DNA of 64,000 bases from Polyodon spathula (taxonomy: Eukaryota > Chordata > Actinopteri > Acipenseriformes > Polyodontidae): NCBI RefSeq assembly GCF_017654505.1, contig NC_054548.1, positions 37,755,545-37,819,544 of the forward strand. The letters are read 5' to 3'. The notes under the pieces are model-generated. The model was not told the DNA's origin, searched no databases, and saw only the letters and a program-made list of their open reading frames with translations. This document shows, in pieces, positions 36,474 to 49,125 of this stretch. A program made the position numbers and the translations under genes. Every line of letters begins with the position of its first letter. Positions within the stretch are counted from its first letter, which is position 1.

Positions 36474-39400
36474 ATCGCTTAAATAGAACCCAAAATCAAA
36501 AAGGAATGTAAAAATACAATAAATAGAGAGGGGTTGCAAGCCTGGAGAGACCCCCCTCCCCCTTTAAGATCAGTCTAGTATAGGCAAGGATGTATGTATA
36601 GTGAATACTTACTGTACCAATATCTTTTTTTTTTTTTGGTGTGCATCACAAAACTGTTTTCAATTTGCAGTAAAGCTACATTTTATATGAGGTTTGCCTA
36701 AAAATATCAACCTCTGCTTTTCAGATACTACATGTTTTCTAATTTAATTAAATTTTTGGTTTGTGGTAGTGTCACCTCTGAACAATGAATGGTTTTGTGA
36801 TTGACAGCTTTATTGTGTCTCTGTTCTGTAGAAAGCTGGTTACATCTCCTTGGAGATGTTCTCTCCACCCATCATAATCACTTTCACTTTCATGCCTGTT
36901 CCCTGTCATCAGCAACCATTCCATGGTGCCTTCTGAAAGGATATATTTTCATTAGACTGATAAATTCCCAGTTTGAGAACAAAAAAAATCCCACAGTGCA
37001 TTTACAGCTTCAGCCCATTCCTAAGAGAATTGGTTTTCCCCAGTAGCAGATTGGTACAGTTATAACTAGCTGTTATTTTTGCTGTCTGTGCCATGTGTGC
37101 TGCTGCAGGATATTAATTTGTTGGGTAGGAGGTCCCGCCACTGAGGCTGCCAACTTTAAATATGTATTGCTAGTAATTATTTAGAAAATCCATAATCAAC
37201 AAACTACCCTATGCTTTACATAGAAATAAGTCATACACAAATTATATAGGGGCATACCCAAGACTGGGAACCATTTACTGGTTTGTAATGTTGAGTGGAG
37301 CTATTTTCTCTACTTCTCTTTACAGCTGTGCAGCATTGAAAGCATTAATAGGCGGTCCCTTTGTGCACACTATAGAATGACATTTAAATTAGCCATGTGC
37401 TTTTTCCAAATGTTCCACCCACTGTACCATAAAGTAAAAGTCATTTTATATGGTCAACAATAATGTAACTTCATTGTTTTGAACTAAGGATGCAACGGTT
37501 ATGATTTTCCCAAACCGAAATTGATATTTTTATACAATTCCAAACCGAACAATACCAACAAAAGATAAAACCGAAACCAGTTTTTTTGTGCAATGAAAAA
37601 GCATTGTCAGTCTCAGCACAAAATGGTGGCATTACAGCCCATTCAATTTCTGAAAGCTCTCTGGTGCACTCTGCTAGAAAAAATAAAGATCAGTAATCTG
37701 TCGCATATCCACTGCTGTGAGACCAGAGTAAGGGCAGATATATAAAAAGACGGATGGATGAATCCTGTTTTAAATACCATTATACGCAGCGGTAACAGTT
37801 ACTATATTCACACAATTGTTGTTTTGAAATTCAGCTTTTATTAAGGAGCGCTCATAAATCCCTTGTTTAGAAAGATGCAGGGTATTAATGCTTGTGACAG
37901 GATAGCCGTGTGGGTGCGTGCATTCACTGCTGAGTGACAGGCAAGAGATCAAGAGGTTGAACTTGATACGCCCTGCAAACGAACAGAATTTATTTACATA
38001 TCAAGTCAACACACTGACACTACCAGCAATGGTTGTGCATGGAGGACATACAACACAGTGGATGAAAACTCTGATAGAATCTACAGTCTCTGAACTAATC
38101 TTCTCTACTAAACAATAATAAACTAACGTTGCTGAAGAGATTGATTATGGCAGATATACAGTTAGGGCGGCTATGTGACGGACGAAAACGTGACGGATTA
38201 CTGTACTGATTTTACAAGCTGCTCTGAACGATAACTGCGGTATTCTGTGACATGCCACAAGGTAGTGCAAGTTCACCGCAGTGCCAAGGACATTTTCCAC
38301 GGACTGTAAGGATTCTTTTCCTCAACCAAGAGTAAAATATTGTGACAAAAATATGTACTTTAACTTAAGCCTTTCGATAAAAAAAATGCATCCCAAGAAA
38401 TGAAAACCTGATTTTAAAAAGGTTGTTGAGTCAGTCATGTTTGTTAAGTTACTATGTGTAAACCAAATAAAAAATCTAATGATATATGCTAAACTGACTA
38501 AAACAGTCAAATGCAAATGTACTGAATGAAAAGCATATGTTAGCTAAGGTCCCGAACTATTGTGAAACAGGAATAAGAAGTAAACAATCAAACAAATATC
38601 TGGAAGCTGATTTAAATGAGATGTTTCTGTGAGCAGGTCAGTTGATTTTTATTAAGGTAGCTTCATTTACTGTGCATGCATTGAAATGTGTTTAGTTTGT
38701 CTGATTACGTTGTTACATTCTATTGGTAAATTGATTGAATTCACATGCAACAGGCCATGTGTACTATATGTACTATATTAACAGGCTGTAATAAATCAGC
38801 CTTTGAGTGAGAAGAATACAAATGTAAGCTTTACAGATACAATTCACAAGAAGAACATTTTAAAAAAATGGTTATTTTATTATAGGACTGTTTCAGCAAG
38901 CACAAAATATTCTCGACTCATGCCTCACATCCACCAATTTTAGATTGAATGCATGCCCCGCCCTGGGCTTTTGTTTAAGTAAGAATAACTTTACTCTTTT
39001 CACACAAAATTGTAATCCCAAATTGTAGCTCCTTATTCAATTTTGGTTGGTAAATGCACAATTGGTCTTTGTTGAGTTCACAAAATGACAATGTATTTGA
39101 TAATTTGAACTAAAGAAGGTTCTAAGAATGTTTCATTTCAATTTGACAAGCAGTTCTTCTAGATATTGGCAAAACTGTAGGACAGACAAAAAGACCTGTA
39201 TAACATTTAAAATGTTGTTTGTATAAAATTAGTTTTGTGATATTTTATTGTTAAAACAATGAGTTTGATTTTCTAAATTGGTCATTATTATCAATAACAG
39301 TAATATACAGAAGTAATGTGTTTTTTGCCATGATTAAAGAGTTGTGTTCGTTGTACCTTGGAGGGTTTTATCAAGGTTTTTCTTTTCTGCACAGTCGATC

Positions 39401-40612
39401 TGTCTTGTGTTTTATTAATCACAATACAATAATAGAAAACATTTTGGTATGGATGAAAAATTATCGCTCAAAAAAAATTGCTGAGCCAGGTCATTGCTGC
39501 CTGAACAATAGCAAGGAAATAATCAGCTAGGGACGGCATTGTTGGCAGAGCTCCAGCTCAGACTCTTGCATGGATAACGTCCATGGACTTCGTTAAATTC
39601 TGTTTCTGGCTCTGTTTAATTCCCAGCATCTTAGTCATTTTCAAGGAGGTATTTAAAGTAAAGCATAGGGAAAACATGTTAAAGGACCAAGTTAAAGCAA
39701 AAATAAATTCACAATCTGAAAACAGCGAAATACAAAATTACTAGGAGAATTTCCATAAATTGTATTTGTAACACTGGCTATGTTTACATGTGAACAGGCA
39801 ACAGTACATCAGCATGGAGAAAATGACTACCAAGTAATTTATATCAATAATTGAAACTTAACATGCCATTATGATTTACATAAAAACAAAGGTATGTAGA
39901 GCAAGTTATAGGCTGGCTTCACCGAACTGAGTTTAGGCAAAATTGATGTAATGTGTGGCATGAACAAGCTTTGAAGTATTATGTGGAATAATAATGGAAT
40001 AAGTTTTCTCTTAAAATGATCCTCCTCTCTTGAAAACAACCTCAGCATTGTCTGGAATTTTGCTGGTGGCTGCTGTAGCAATCCATTTTTTGTCTTTCAA
40101 AAATGAGACAGGATCATTTTTAAACTTTGGGACATTTTACATTTCATGAAAAGGTGACTGGAGTACTGCATGTAGTATGTTGATGTGATTGATTTCATTT
40201 ACTGAGGTAAGTGAGCCCACTGTGCTGTGCTGGCTGACAGAGATTAATGGCTACAGTATGGCTAAGTTCTTGTTTTCCAGCTCAGAAGAGCTTTCACCCC
40301 TAAACATGACATACAGTACTACTTAAATTGCAGAGTATGCTGAAATAAATAGTTTCTTTAATTTTGAAACCTACATGCAGCATAAACAATTTTGGTACAG
40401 AAATAGAGAGGAAACGAGCTTGAAGTTTAACATGACAAACATTGATTATCTATACTGATAACATATTAACAGACTGTAAAACAAATACAGTGTATTGTAT
40501 ACAAGTAAACTTATAGAGCCCATAATACTAAATACAAGTATGTTAGTTACAGATACATTAGTACAGACATTTTCCAGTACCGGTATTGAATTCTCTCAGA
40601 TTACAAATACAT

Positions 40613-40643
<31 letters not shown>

Positions 40644-40682
40644 TCATATGCATGCTCTGATGCTTGCATTGTCTTTACTTAT
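36474..40682. other. Intergenic sequence with minor repeat relics
   Basis: No gene is recognised. At about 37487 GGATGCAACGGTTATGATTT followed by AAACCGAA repeats resembles a hAT-type terminus, without an identified partner. Part of a short dispersed repeat lies at about 37205-37275 (see 15945). A poly(T) run lies at about 40619-40644. Confidence 0.45.
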
Positions 40683-41179
40683 TGTGGCACAGTAGGGGGA
40701 GGGAAGAGGAAAATAGTCCAGGTGTTTAGTACAGGACTACATCCCCCAGAATGCCTTGGAGTTTGGGAATTAGAGGCAGTATGGGAAACACCTGGCTCTA
40801 ATGGAAGGAGGGATACCTGCTTGCAGTTAAGCAGGACAAAATGTGTGTGAGGAGTCTGTTTGTGTGAAGGCTAAGGAGTTGTGAAAACTGTGTGTAAACC
40901 TACATGGTCAGACCCATACCAGGGTAACCAAGGTTTTTGAACAAGTGTGTTTTGTTATTGGTAAATGGTTTAGCCGTCTGGTTTTATAGTTTAGGACTTA
41001 TTTAAAGTTTAGTTAGTACTCCAAAAATTGAGTTAGGCTTTTGTTTTGCTCCTGAGTTTTGTTTATTTTGTGTAATTAATCTGTCTGAATAAAAGTGCAC
41101 AGAAAAGCACTAAAACTGCTGTTCCTGTGTCAAATATTTCAAGGGTGCAAACCAGCCATGACCGGAATGCTACGCTACA
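40683..41179 (+). mobile_element. LTR with adjoining leader
   Basis: The 497-bp block starts TGTGGCACAGTAGGGGG and ends GCTACGCTACA. A polyadenylation signal (GAATAAAAGTGCAC) lies near 41086. Immediately after the end is CGTGGTGGCAGCGTGGGA, a leader or primer-binding type sequence seen after the 5' LTR of several vertebrate Gypsy elements. This identifies the orientation and the exact 3' end. No gag or pol follows. Confidence 0.8.
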
Positions 41180-41270
41180 CGTGGTGGCAGCGTGGGACAG
41201 CACGGAACTGCCGGTGAAGAAAAAGACAAGATAACACCGTTCACACAGTACCTTTTTTTACCCCAATACA

Positions 41271-41500
41271 GGTCTGACCACATAGGTTTACACACAGTTT
41301 TCACACCGCCTTAGCCTTCACGCATCTCCACACTTTTGACCCATTCCTATACCTGCTTGCTTAACTACAGCTGTCCCTCGTTCCATTAGAGCCAGATGTT
41401 CCCCCTCCTGGCTCTAATTCTCCAACCCCAGGGCATTCTGGGGGATGTACTGCTGTACTAAACCCCTTGACTACATTTTTCCTCTCACCCCCTACTCTAA
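41271..41500 (-). mobile_element. Inverted partial copy of the same LTR
   Basis: The sequence is the diverged reverse complement of 40690-40914, from GGTCTGACCACATAGGTTTA inward to CCCCCTACTCT at the outer edge. The rest of the LTR is missing. With the preceding LTR it makes a palindrome with arms of about 225-230 bp and a spacer of about 355 bp. The arms differ at many positions, so the inversion is old or joined two different copies. Confidence 0.85.
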
Positions 41501-43560
41501 CGTTTATATTTGAGAATTGCCCATTACACATAAGAAGATTGTTACAAACCTGTGTTGTAAATATATTTTATACAGTAGGTATTTCAGTAAAATGTTATGA
41601 GCATAAAATAAACAACAAAATTATGCTCCCCTTTTATGATACTCCATAAGAAAACCAAGTAGGCATGCATTGGTGTATGTAAACAAACTTGTCTGTCAAC
41701 AGTAGATGAATGATGCTCAATAGAGTTCCTAAACTATGGAGTAAAAGAATGTTGTAAACAGAAAACAAGGGATTCTATTTACTTTAGAATTGAATATTAT
41801 TGTGTGACACTGCAGCTTTAAACAAAAATAGCTTTGAAAAGACCAATGCTCTGGCTCAAGCACTTTTTTTCAAAGCCATAAAAGTACATTTGAAATATTG
41901 AAAGCTTGTTAAAATAATAATGAAGGACAGCAAGCCAGATAAATGGAAGCAGGCACATGTGGACATTTTATTTTTAAGCTGTTGCAAGCCTGAGTAAATT
42001 CGAAATTCCATACAAACACAATATACTGTACCGGTATGTGTATTTCAGATATATTTATTAACACCTAGATATTTAATACAAGTTCACATTATTCCTATAA
42101 TATCTGATTTGATTTCCTCTGATTTGTAAGACCTTAAACAAGAATGTGTCTTTTGAGTTATTTGTGCAGCTATATACCTATAACAGATACAATCAAATCT
42201 GCAACCAGTTTGATATGAAAAATAAAGCTACATGTTCCTTTAAACAGGATTATATAAGGCTGGCTTGATGATCGGTCGTAGCCTATGCATTTAGCATTCC
42301 AGCAAGGTACATCAATTTACAAACCTGTCTTGTACTATAGATAATCTGTAATAGCAGCCAGAATGGAATCTGCTGTATTTGGAAAATCACCACTCTCTCT
42401 CAGCTCTTCATCGCTCTCAGAAATAGGAATGCAGTGTAAATGCAGCTGAAGTCACAGTAGTGCAATTTCTTCCTGTGATTTTTTTCTTCATCTCATATCA
42501 ATTTTCTGTTCTCTCTGTACTGTCAAAACTGCAATATGTCTTTAACGCCTACCACCCTTCAACTCTGGTAACTGTTTAGTGTCAAATGTTTTATTTTACC
42601 AACTCTGTGTCTGCGTGGAACATTTTGCAAGGCGTGTTGCAAAAATGACTGAGTTTATGTGTGTATTGAATACTGAAGCACTGAAGGTGGCTAAGCCAAG
42701 GGCAGATTATATACCAGGAGCATTTGAGAAACCCTAGACAGGAATAAAAATGCTTTGCTATTGAGTTTTTGGTGCTGGAATTACAATAGGCATGTCGTGA
42801 CTATCTTTCATCCAAGGAATGTCTCAATTTAATAAAAGGAGAAAATCTCAAAAGTTTCCTACGTTGGACAGAAAAATATGTCTCATCTTCCTTTGCTGAG
42901 GGGTGTTTTTGGAGTCATTTTCAGAACCAGCCAGTCCACTGTAGGTATTTTATTATTTGTGTTTGTCTGGAATGGGTGCAATAACTGTGCTCCTGCTGAT
43001 GCTGCTTTGGATTGTGGAATTAAACAATGCCTTTGACATCCCTGGAAGATCAAAAACTGGGTCAAGGTGGAAAGGTGAAAAGAATCGTGAGTAACCCCCC
43101 CCCCTTCTTTAAGAGCAGGTCTCTGGTAAATCTCCTTGGCAATATGACGAGCCACACCTGCCATACTGAATTGTATGTTTCACACGTCTGCAGTACATTT
43201 CTTACAATGAAAACATCTGCTGCACAATTAGTGTTAAATGTACCTGGTGCACCTGTTTGTGCTTATATTGATATAGTTATTTTGTTTTGGTTGAAATTGT
43301 GTATCTTTTGGTCAAAACACAATTCATTTCAAACTATAATCTGTTGTCAAAATGTAACTCTCGGAAGGTAAGGTATAATAGAAATTGCTCCCAATGTATT
43401 CATGTTTGGCAATGCACATTTATTTCAGATTATGCTTAAATCTGCAGGTGAGGTGAATTCAGGTATTGTAAGCAACTTCCCATGTAATGTGATTTTTTGT
43501 AGCTAGGTGGTGCAGCAGTTTTGTTTCTGTTATTTTCATGGCATTATTATGATCAGCTAT
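41501..43560. other. Intergenic sequence, no gene seen
   Basis: No recognised coding frame. The two overlapping frames at 42883-43371 run on opposite strands and show no domain. A poly(C) run lies near 43087. Confidence 0.5.
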
Positions 43561-43860
43561 TCACTGGTCGCTTACAAGGGTTTGAGGAGAGTAGTATAAA
43601 AGGGGTTTGATTTGAGGAACGGGGGTGCTTGTGTATCAAGGAATTAGAGACATAAAGCTGGACAGCTTGAGAAGAAAATAGCTGGACAAGACATACGATG
43701 TAAAACACTCTGAACTCTCATATCTCACCGGGTCAGGCCGTATACGCAGCGCTGAGCGGCTACTGAGAATGAGAGACAGAACAAATAAAGACAAAGCTCT
43801 CAGTCCAGGTCTTTAACCAGGCGGCGTCTCTTAGCTGATGGTTGAACAAGGAGAATGAGA
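43561..43860 (+). mobile_element. Possible LTR fragment with promoter-like box
   Basis: AGTAGTATAAAAGGGGTTTG near 43592 is a strong TATA-type box. GAACAAATAAAGACAAAGC near 43780 could be the matching polyadenylation signal about 190 bp downstream. This spacing is that of a short LTR. It merges with the 3' limit of copy B, so it may instead belong to that repeat read from the other strand. Confidence 0.35.
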
Positions 43861-46800
43861 AGACAAACATAAAAGACAATCTCGATGAGAGACATAAAAA
43901 ACAAAGGGATAGATCCATCACTACTCAGTGCAGCATCCTCAGGCAGCGTGGCTGGCAGCTGGGCAGCATGGAGAGTTAGGATAAAGTGTCTCGGGTCCGT
44001 GTTGGAGAGACGAAAATAGAGACCCCCCACCCCCACCCTTGGTGGGGCACGGCTCGGCAGGTGTGGACTCGGCCAGCCAGAAGGGGCAGAAAGGTGCTTT
44101 GACCTGAAATGAAACTAGGGAGATGGATAGCAAGGTTGTGGCCTTGATGAGGCTTGCGCATGAGCTGCGACAGGATAGTTGGGGCCGGAGGTCCCCTCTA
44201 GCCGGTGCGGAACCGCCAGGGACGGCAGTGACTTGGGCAGGAGGCCGACCCGGGCGGTCGGAGGAGTGAACCGCACTTCCCCCCAAAAGAAGGACCCCCA
44301 GCTCCCCGCAGTACCACACCTTGAAGATAGGGAAGAGACCATTGAGCCACACTCATAGATAAGAGATCCCCCCCCCCAGTAAATCATCTGGTGCTATCAT
44401 GGTAAATTCACAGGGAGAACTTTGTTCCCTCAGGAATCCTGCAAAGGAAGGTGTCAAAAGAGCAGTTAGACATATAACTTCCAAGGTCAGCTCATTGAAT
44501 GGACAGGAGCAGCCTTTTCTGAGGGTAAAGATTAAAGAGTAAAGGAACTCTATGGATATAGGGAGCTGGGAAGGAGCAGCAGGGGGGCTCTTGAGGATCT
44601 CTCCAAGTGTCACGCAAACTGATGGGATGGAAAGAACTGTTAGGGAAGGGATGAGCTGATAGGAATACTGAATTCTGGAGATATAGGCTTTAATGGTAGG
44701 GGGGCTAAGAGAAGAGAATCCCTTGCATGGGCGATGGAGGCTTAAATCCGATGCTCATTAAATCAGAATGGGATGTAGTTGTTTTTTGAATGCAGAAAGT
44801 TGTAAATGTTTTCCATCCAGTGGTCTACGATGGTTTGGTCGCTGGGGTTAAGGCTGTAGCCATGTATTGGTGAGCAGATTACAGAAGATTGGAGAGTGCT
44901 GTATTTCGTTGAATAGCAGTGTTAATTGAAAATCGGTGTTGCGAAGTTTGGTGAGGGCTGAGGTGGCAGCTGGAGCTGAAGGAATATATGAAATCGACTG
45001 CTGAGGAAGCTCAACGGTTTTTTGCACCTGATTCTGGAAACAAAGGCAGAGAGATAAGATGCCGACCATCCTATGAGTTAGCAAATATGGGATCGATCAG
45101 CGGTTTGCTACCATCATGTCTGCTTGGAATGGAAAAGGCAAACTCACATTCAGAGATTTGAGTTTCACAACTCCAGTCTTTCTCCTAATAGTGGAACTGT
45201 GAGGCATGTGAGTAAAAATGGATTTTCCAGACAGTGATTTACGTGTAAAAATTTAAATTTTATTTAATATTACACGGAAAAATAAAATAAAAATAATAAA
45301 GAAGGATGTGAGGGAGGGAGTGCTGGAGTAATCAAAAATAAAGGAACGGAAGCCTCTTAGTCCTCTTCGCGCTCTGCTTAAATCCAAAAATAAAACAAAA
45401 AGGAATAAAAACAGAAAAGAGCCAAGTTAGTAAGTCTTCCGTTCGTGACACAGTCCAAACTCCCTCGTACTTCCCTCCAGCCTTTTTCCCCCCCGCCTCT
45501 ATTCCTTAGGACCAACCCCGAACACAGTAGCACGTTCCCTTTAGTATGCAAACCCCGCCCCGGTAGTCAGTGGATCACCAATCCCAAACTGACAGGTATC
45601 CTTAATTTCACTTGACTCCAGTGGCTGGAATTTACATACTCGTACTTCCGCCCCTCACCAAGGTGCCGCCCCTCAAAAAGATGACTTTTGTCATGGTCAC
45701 AAGACCTTGGTAAGGGAAGTCCCGAGTTGGTTTGATGCCTTCTACTGTTGGGAGGCTGAATTGCAGACCGAAACCCCTTTGACTCATCACAGGAACTCTA
45801 ACTCAAAATCAAGACAGATTTCCAGTCTCGTACCACGTCTCTCACAATGTATTAACACTTGTAGTATCTGAGAGGATGAGCGGATATATGACTAAATTGC
45901 TAAAGGAAAGTTGGCAGCTCTGGAAGAGTGCAGTTGTAGATTTAAACAGTAAACTAAAGCAACTTTCACATGCTGCAATAGTGAGCAGATCTGAAGAGGG
46001 AGCCGAGATTTGCTGTAGTGAGGAGATATTAACAGTGGAGGCGAGATCTGCTGAATGGGCAGAGATCTGAGGGAGTAAACGATGGAATGCTGTCAGTAGT
46101 GTGCAGTGGCCTGCTGTAGAGAGAGCTGCTAAATGTGGTAGAAATTTGTATTTGAGAGGAGGGGAATGTGTTGCTCTGTAGCTGCTGTAAAACCTATTGA
46201 TTTGATCAGGAGCAGTCTATGAGGGTATTGTCTATTGCGGTGTAGGAGGAAGCTTTGACTGAAATGTTTAAAATCATAGGACATAGTTTCTGAATGTGAC
46301 TGGTAGCTCAAATTGAATGAAATGGACTTTGGAAGTTGTATTAATTGCCTTGACAAAGTTGGGGTAAATGAAGAAGAGCAAATCCGGAAACAGGAAGGTT
46401 GCAAGAATGGCCTGAAGCAGGGAAGCTGGAAATTAATGTGACAGTGGATTCTTAACATCTCAGAAAGCTGATGAGCTTGGCTTCATGACCAGGTCCTCGA
46501 GGGGAGATGTTTGGATTTGAAGAATTCAAGTTAATATATGTAGCAAAAAGGTTGAGGCAGGAGGGGACTGAAAATCCCTCGGAGTGACAATGAACTGCAG
46601 GAACTGATAGAAAGATTGGAGTAGGCGGGATTCGCGACAATAGCAAACCTGCTTAAATTATGTATAGCTTGTGGTGTTATGCTGCCATCTAGAGGTTAGA
46701 TTGAAATTTAAACTATTGGCTTCAGTGAAGCAGGGAATATTTCGTTATTGCAATTAAAATCCTTGTTTATGTATAAAACATTTGCTTTAGAACAGTTAGT

Positions 46801-47640
46801 GATGTATAGTGATGTAGTGATGTATATAAATAAGTTAACACAGGTCTACAAGAGGAGCCAGCAGTATTTAGATGTCACAATTCGGAGAGGTGAACTCGCT
46901 CTCATGTTGCAAAAGCACAGCATAAGGAGCCAGTACTGAGGCACAGGCTCACAGTGCCTGTTGAATCTGCCTGGTCGCCAATGGCAACTTACCACTCACA
47001 GCAGAACCCGATGAAGCGTAGCCGTGGGAATTATGGTAACCATGGTGTGTGAGACCCGGTAGAACAGAGTTGTAATTCAGCAGTGTCGTTGGAGCGAGTC
47101 TTTCTGATGAAAACGCAGACCAACCTGAGTAATGAAGCTGCGCTGAAAGGCGCTGTAGCTGGGCTGGAGACTGGATGGAGCATGGAAGATTACTGTTGGA
47201 GCTCCTACAGCTGAACAGAGAAGCTGAATGATGGGAAGAATCACCTGAGCAGGTAGGAAAATAGTTGATAATATCTTGGCAGTGCTGTGCAATGACATGA
47301 ACAACAGAGAAACAAGCAAGGTTTTAAATATTGAGCAAAGACTTTAAATTGAAGCAGGAATGATGGGGTATAAATAATACTGAGTGTATAAAAAATAAAG
47401 AAAGAGATTGACAAGTGAACTAACCCCCCACCCCACCCGGAAATGGTTAGTGTGGCTAATCCCGCCCCTGCTGAATGCTGCCAGGAAGGCTAGGGAAGCC
47501 GAATACAGCTATAAAATGTGGAAGCTCCGCGAGGGAGCGCACTCTACAGCATCTGCCGAATTACACCTAAAGGTTAGCATCACAAGAAGAAAGGTAGTGC
47601 ATGGAATGATGCAAGTTTTGTGAAGTTGGCTGTTCCAAAA
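43670..47640 (-). repeat. Large unclassified repeat, copy B
   Basis: This is the inverted partner of copy A (28990-34450). It matches in order CTGCTCAGGTGATTCTTCCC against CTGCTCAGGTG (A, 29218), TTGTCACTCCGAGGGATT, GGACCTGGTCATGAAGC, GTACGAGACTGGAAATCTGT and GCAAACCGCTGATCGATCC. B lacks about 1.5 kb present in A (about 29330-30850) and carries a solo LTR that A lacks. The left limit is uncertain because similarity fades in the GC-rich part at 43.9-44.4 kb. The frames of 78 and 137 codons on the minus strand there are not recognisable. Confidence 0.75.
45198..45791 (-). mobile_element. Solo LTR inserted in copy B, 5-bp duplication
   Basis: The 594-bp insert starts TGTGAGGCATG and ends CTCATCACA, so the ends are TGTGA and TCACA. 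It is flanked by GGAAC on both sides (45193-45197 and 45792-45796). Copy A has no insert at this point, which confirms the boundaries independently. A TTTATT near 45257 would be an AATAAA signal on the minus strand, suggesting minus orientation. The family differs from the other LTRs in the window. Confidence 0.92.
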
Positions 47641-49048
47641 TTCAAATGTACACTCATAGACCACAGGTCATACTTCAAGATACATTATATGTGGTGTACA
47701 GTGAACATTAACCATTTCAGTGCCACATTATTTTAACCTTGACAATATTAGCTGTATTCTGTGATTCTCTCATGTTTCATTACAGATTCTGTCCAAGTAA
47801 AATTAACCTTTTCACAAACACAATCTTTTTATCCACTGGATATATCAGTGATAGCTACGATTTTACCATATTTAGAAACCATTTAATCTGATATAAGATA
47901 TCCCTTAGATTATGCTACCAGGGAAGCTGTTTTTGCTAAGCATTAATGTAGTTTATGTACTTGTCAATCCACCCCTGCTGTTATTATTTCTACGATTAAT
48001 ACCTCATTAACCATGTGAGATGCTGACTTCATGTTCTGTACAATGGGTACATATCTGTTTTTTGATTCTTTCAGTCAAATTCCATTACAAGTTGTCCAAT
48101 AAGGATGGACCTTTTCACTGTTTTAACCACTGACCATATCAGTAGATCTTTGATAACCTTACATTATTATGATAACATTCTTTAAACATTATGCCAGGCT
48201 GTTTTTATTCCTGAATTGTTAAAACTGTTACATAATTCAAACAGAACCAACTTCCTTTATAAATTAGCTAACTGGTTTGAATGTGTGGTGGCTGATATAG
48301 AAACTCCATGGTCAGAGCCACCTTGGGCTCATTCTTATTTCTGTTTGAGTTTACTATTACAAGCACTATGTAAAATGTATTGCATGATTACGCAGGGAGA
48401 TTCAGCACTTGTCATACTGAGTTATACATTTAGCTTTTAACTCCTAAGTAGAGTACATGCTATTAGAGACCAAGTATAATCAAATGGTAATGCTTAAGTG
48501 CTACAGTGATTGTATTATTTCCAAAGCATTATGAACAATTGTTTGACGACTGCTAAGTGACGTGTATACAGAACACAATGGTAGATGGTAAGCTTATGTA
48601 ACTAGTACTTTTTAAAGATCACCTTTTTTCTGTAAAATGTTATTTTAAATTAGATTTTATATCATATTTTAATAATTTTCCTCACAGCATATTACCTACT
48701 GCACAAGAGTTGACCAAGTTGTGCTGTTGCATGTAAAGTACCGTATTAGCTGCAGGGCAAGGCACAGTGGCTCAGACCAATGCCATGCAAGTGTGTAGCT
48801 CCTCTGCATGAGGAATGGCATGAGTTACAATACTTCAGCTGCACCTGTCAGATGGGCATCCAAACTGCCTGAAGTCATGTACTGGTAAAAAGATAAAAGG
48901 GGTTATCTTTGCTAGACCTATATACAGGTGTGTAGTGTTGAAAGAGTTAAAAACATTTATATTGTTCCATGTCTTGAATTTATGATTTACCTTACAGGAA
49001 GCTGTTTTTCATTTTTCCAAATTATGACCTTAATACAATTCTTTATAA
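47641..49048. other. Intergenic sequence, no gene seen
   Basis: AT-rich, with short frames only. A probable SINE head at 48765-48900 is listed separately. Confidence 0.5.
48765..48900 (+). repeat. Possible tRNA-derived SINE
   Basis: GCACAGTGGCTCAGACCAA resembles a polymerase III A box and GAGTTACAATACTT, about 45 bp later, a degenerate B box. The segment is less AT-rich than its surroundings. Both boxes are weak and no second copy was identified in this window. Confidence 0.35.

Positions 49049-49122
<74 letters not shown>
49049..49122. repeat. TA microsatellite
   Basis: Nearly pure TA array with no transposon terminus recognised on either side. Confidence 0.95.

Positions 49123-49125
<3 letters not shown>

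Noticed and set aside
37487..37600. hAT-type element starting GGATGCAACGGTTATG
   Set aside because: Only one terminus-like sequence was seen. Without a partner or duplication it is recorded only as a possible relic.
43939..44387. 137- and 90-codon GC-rich minus-strand frames as a gene
   Set aside because: They overlap in different frames within the GC-rich end of the large repeat and show no known domain, so high GC content explains the absence of stops.
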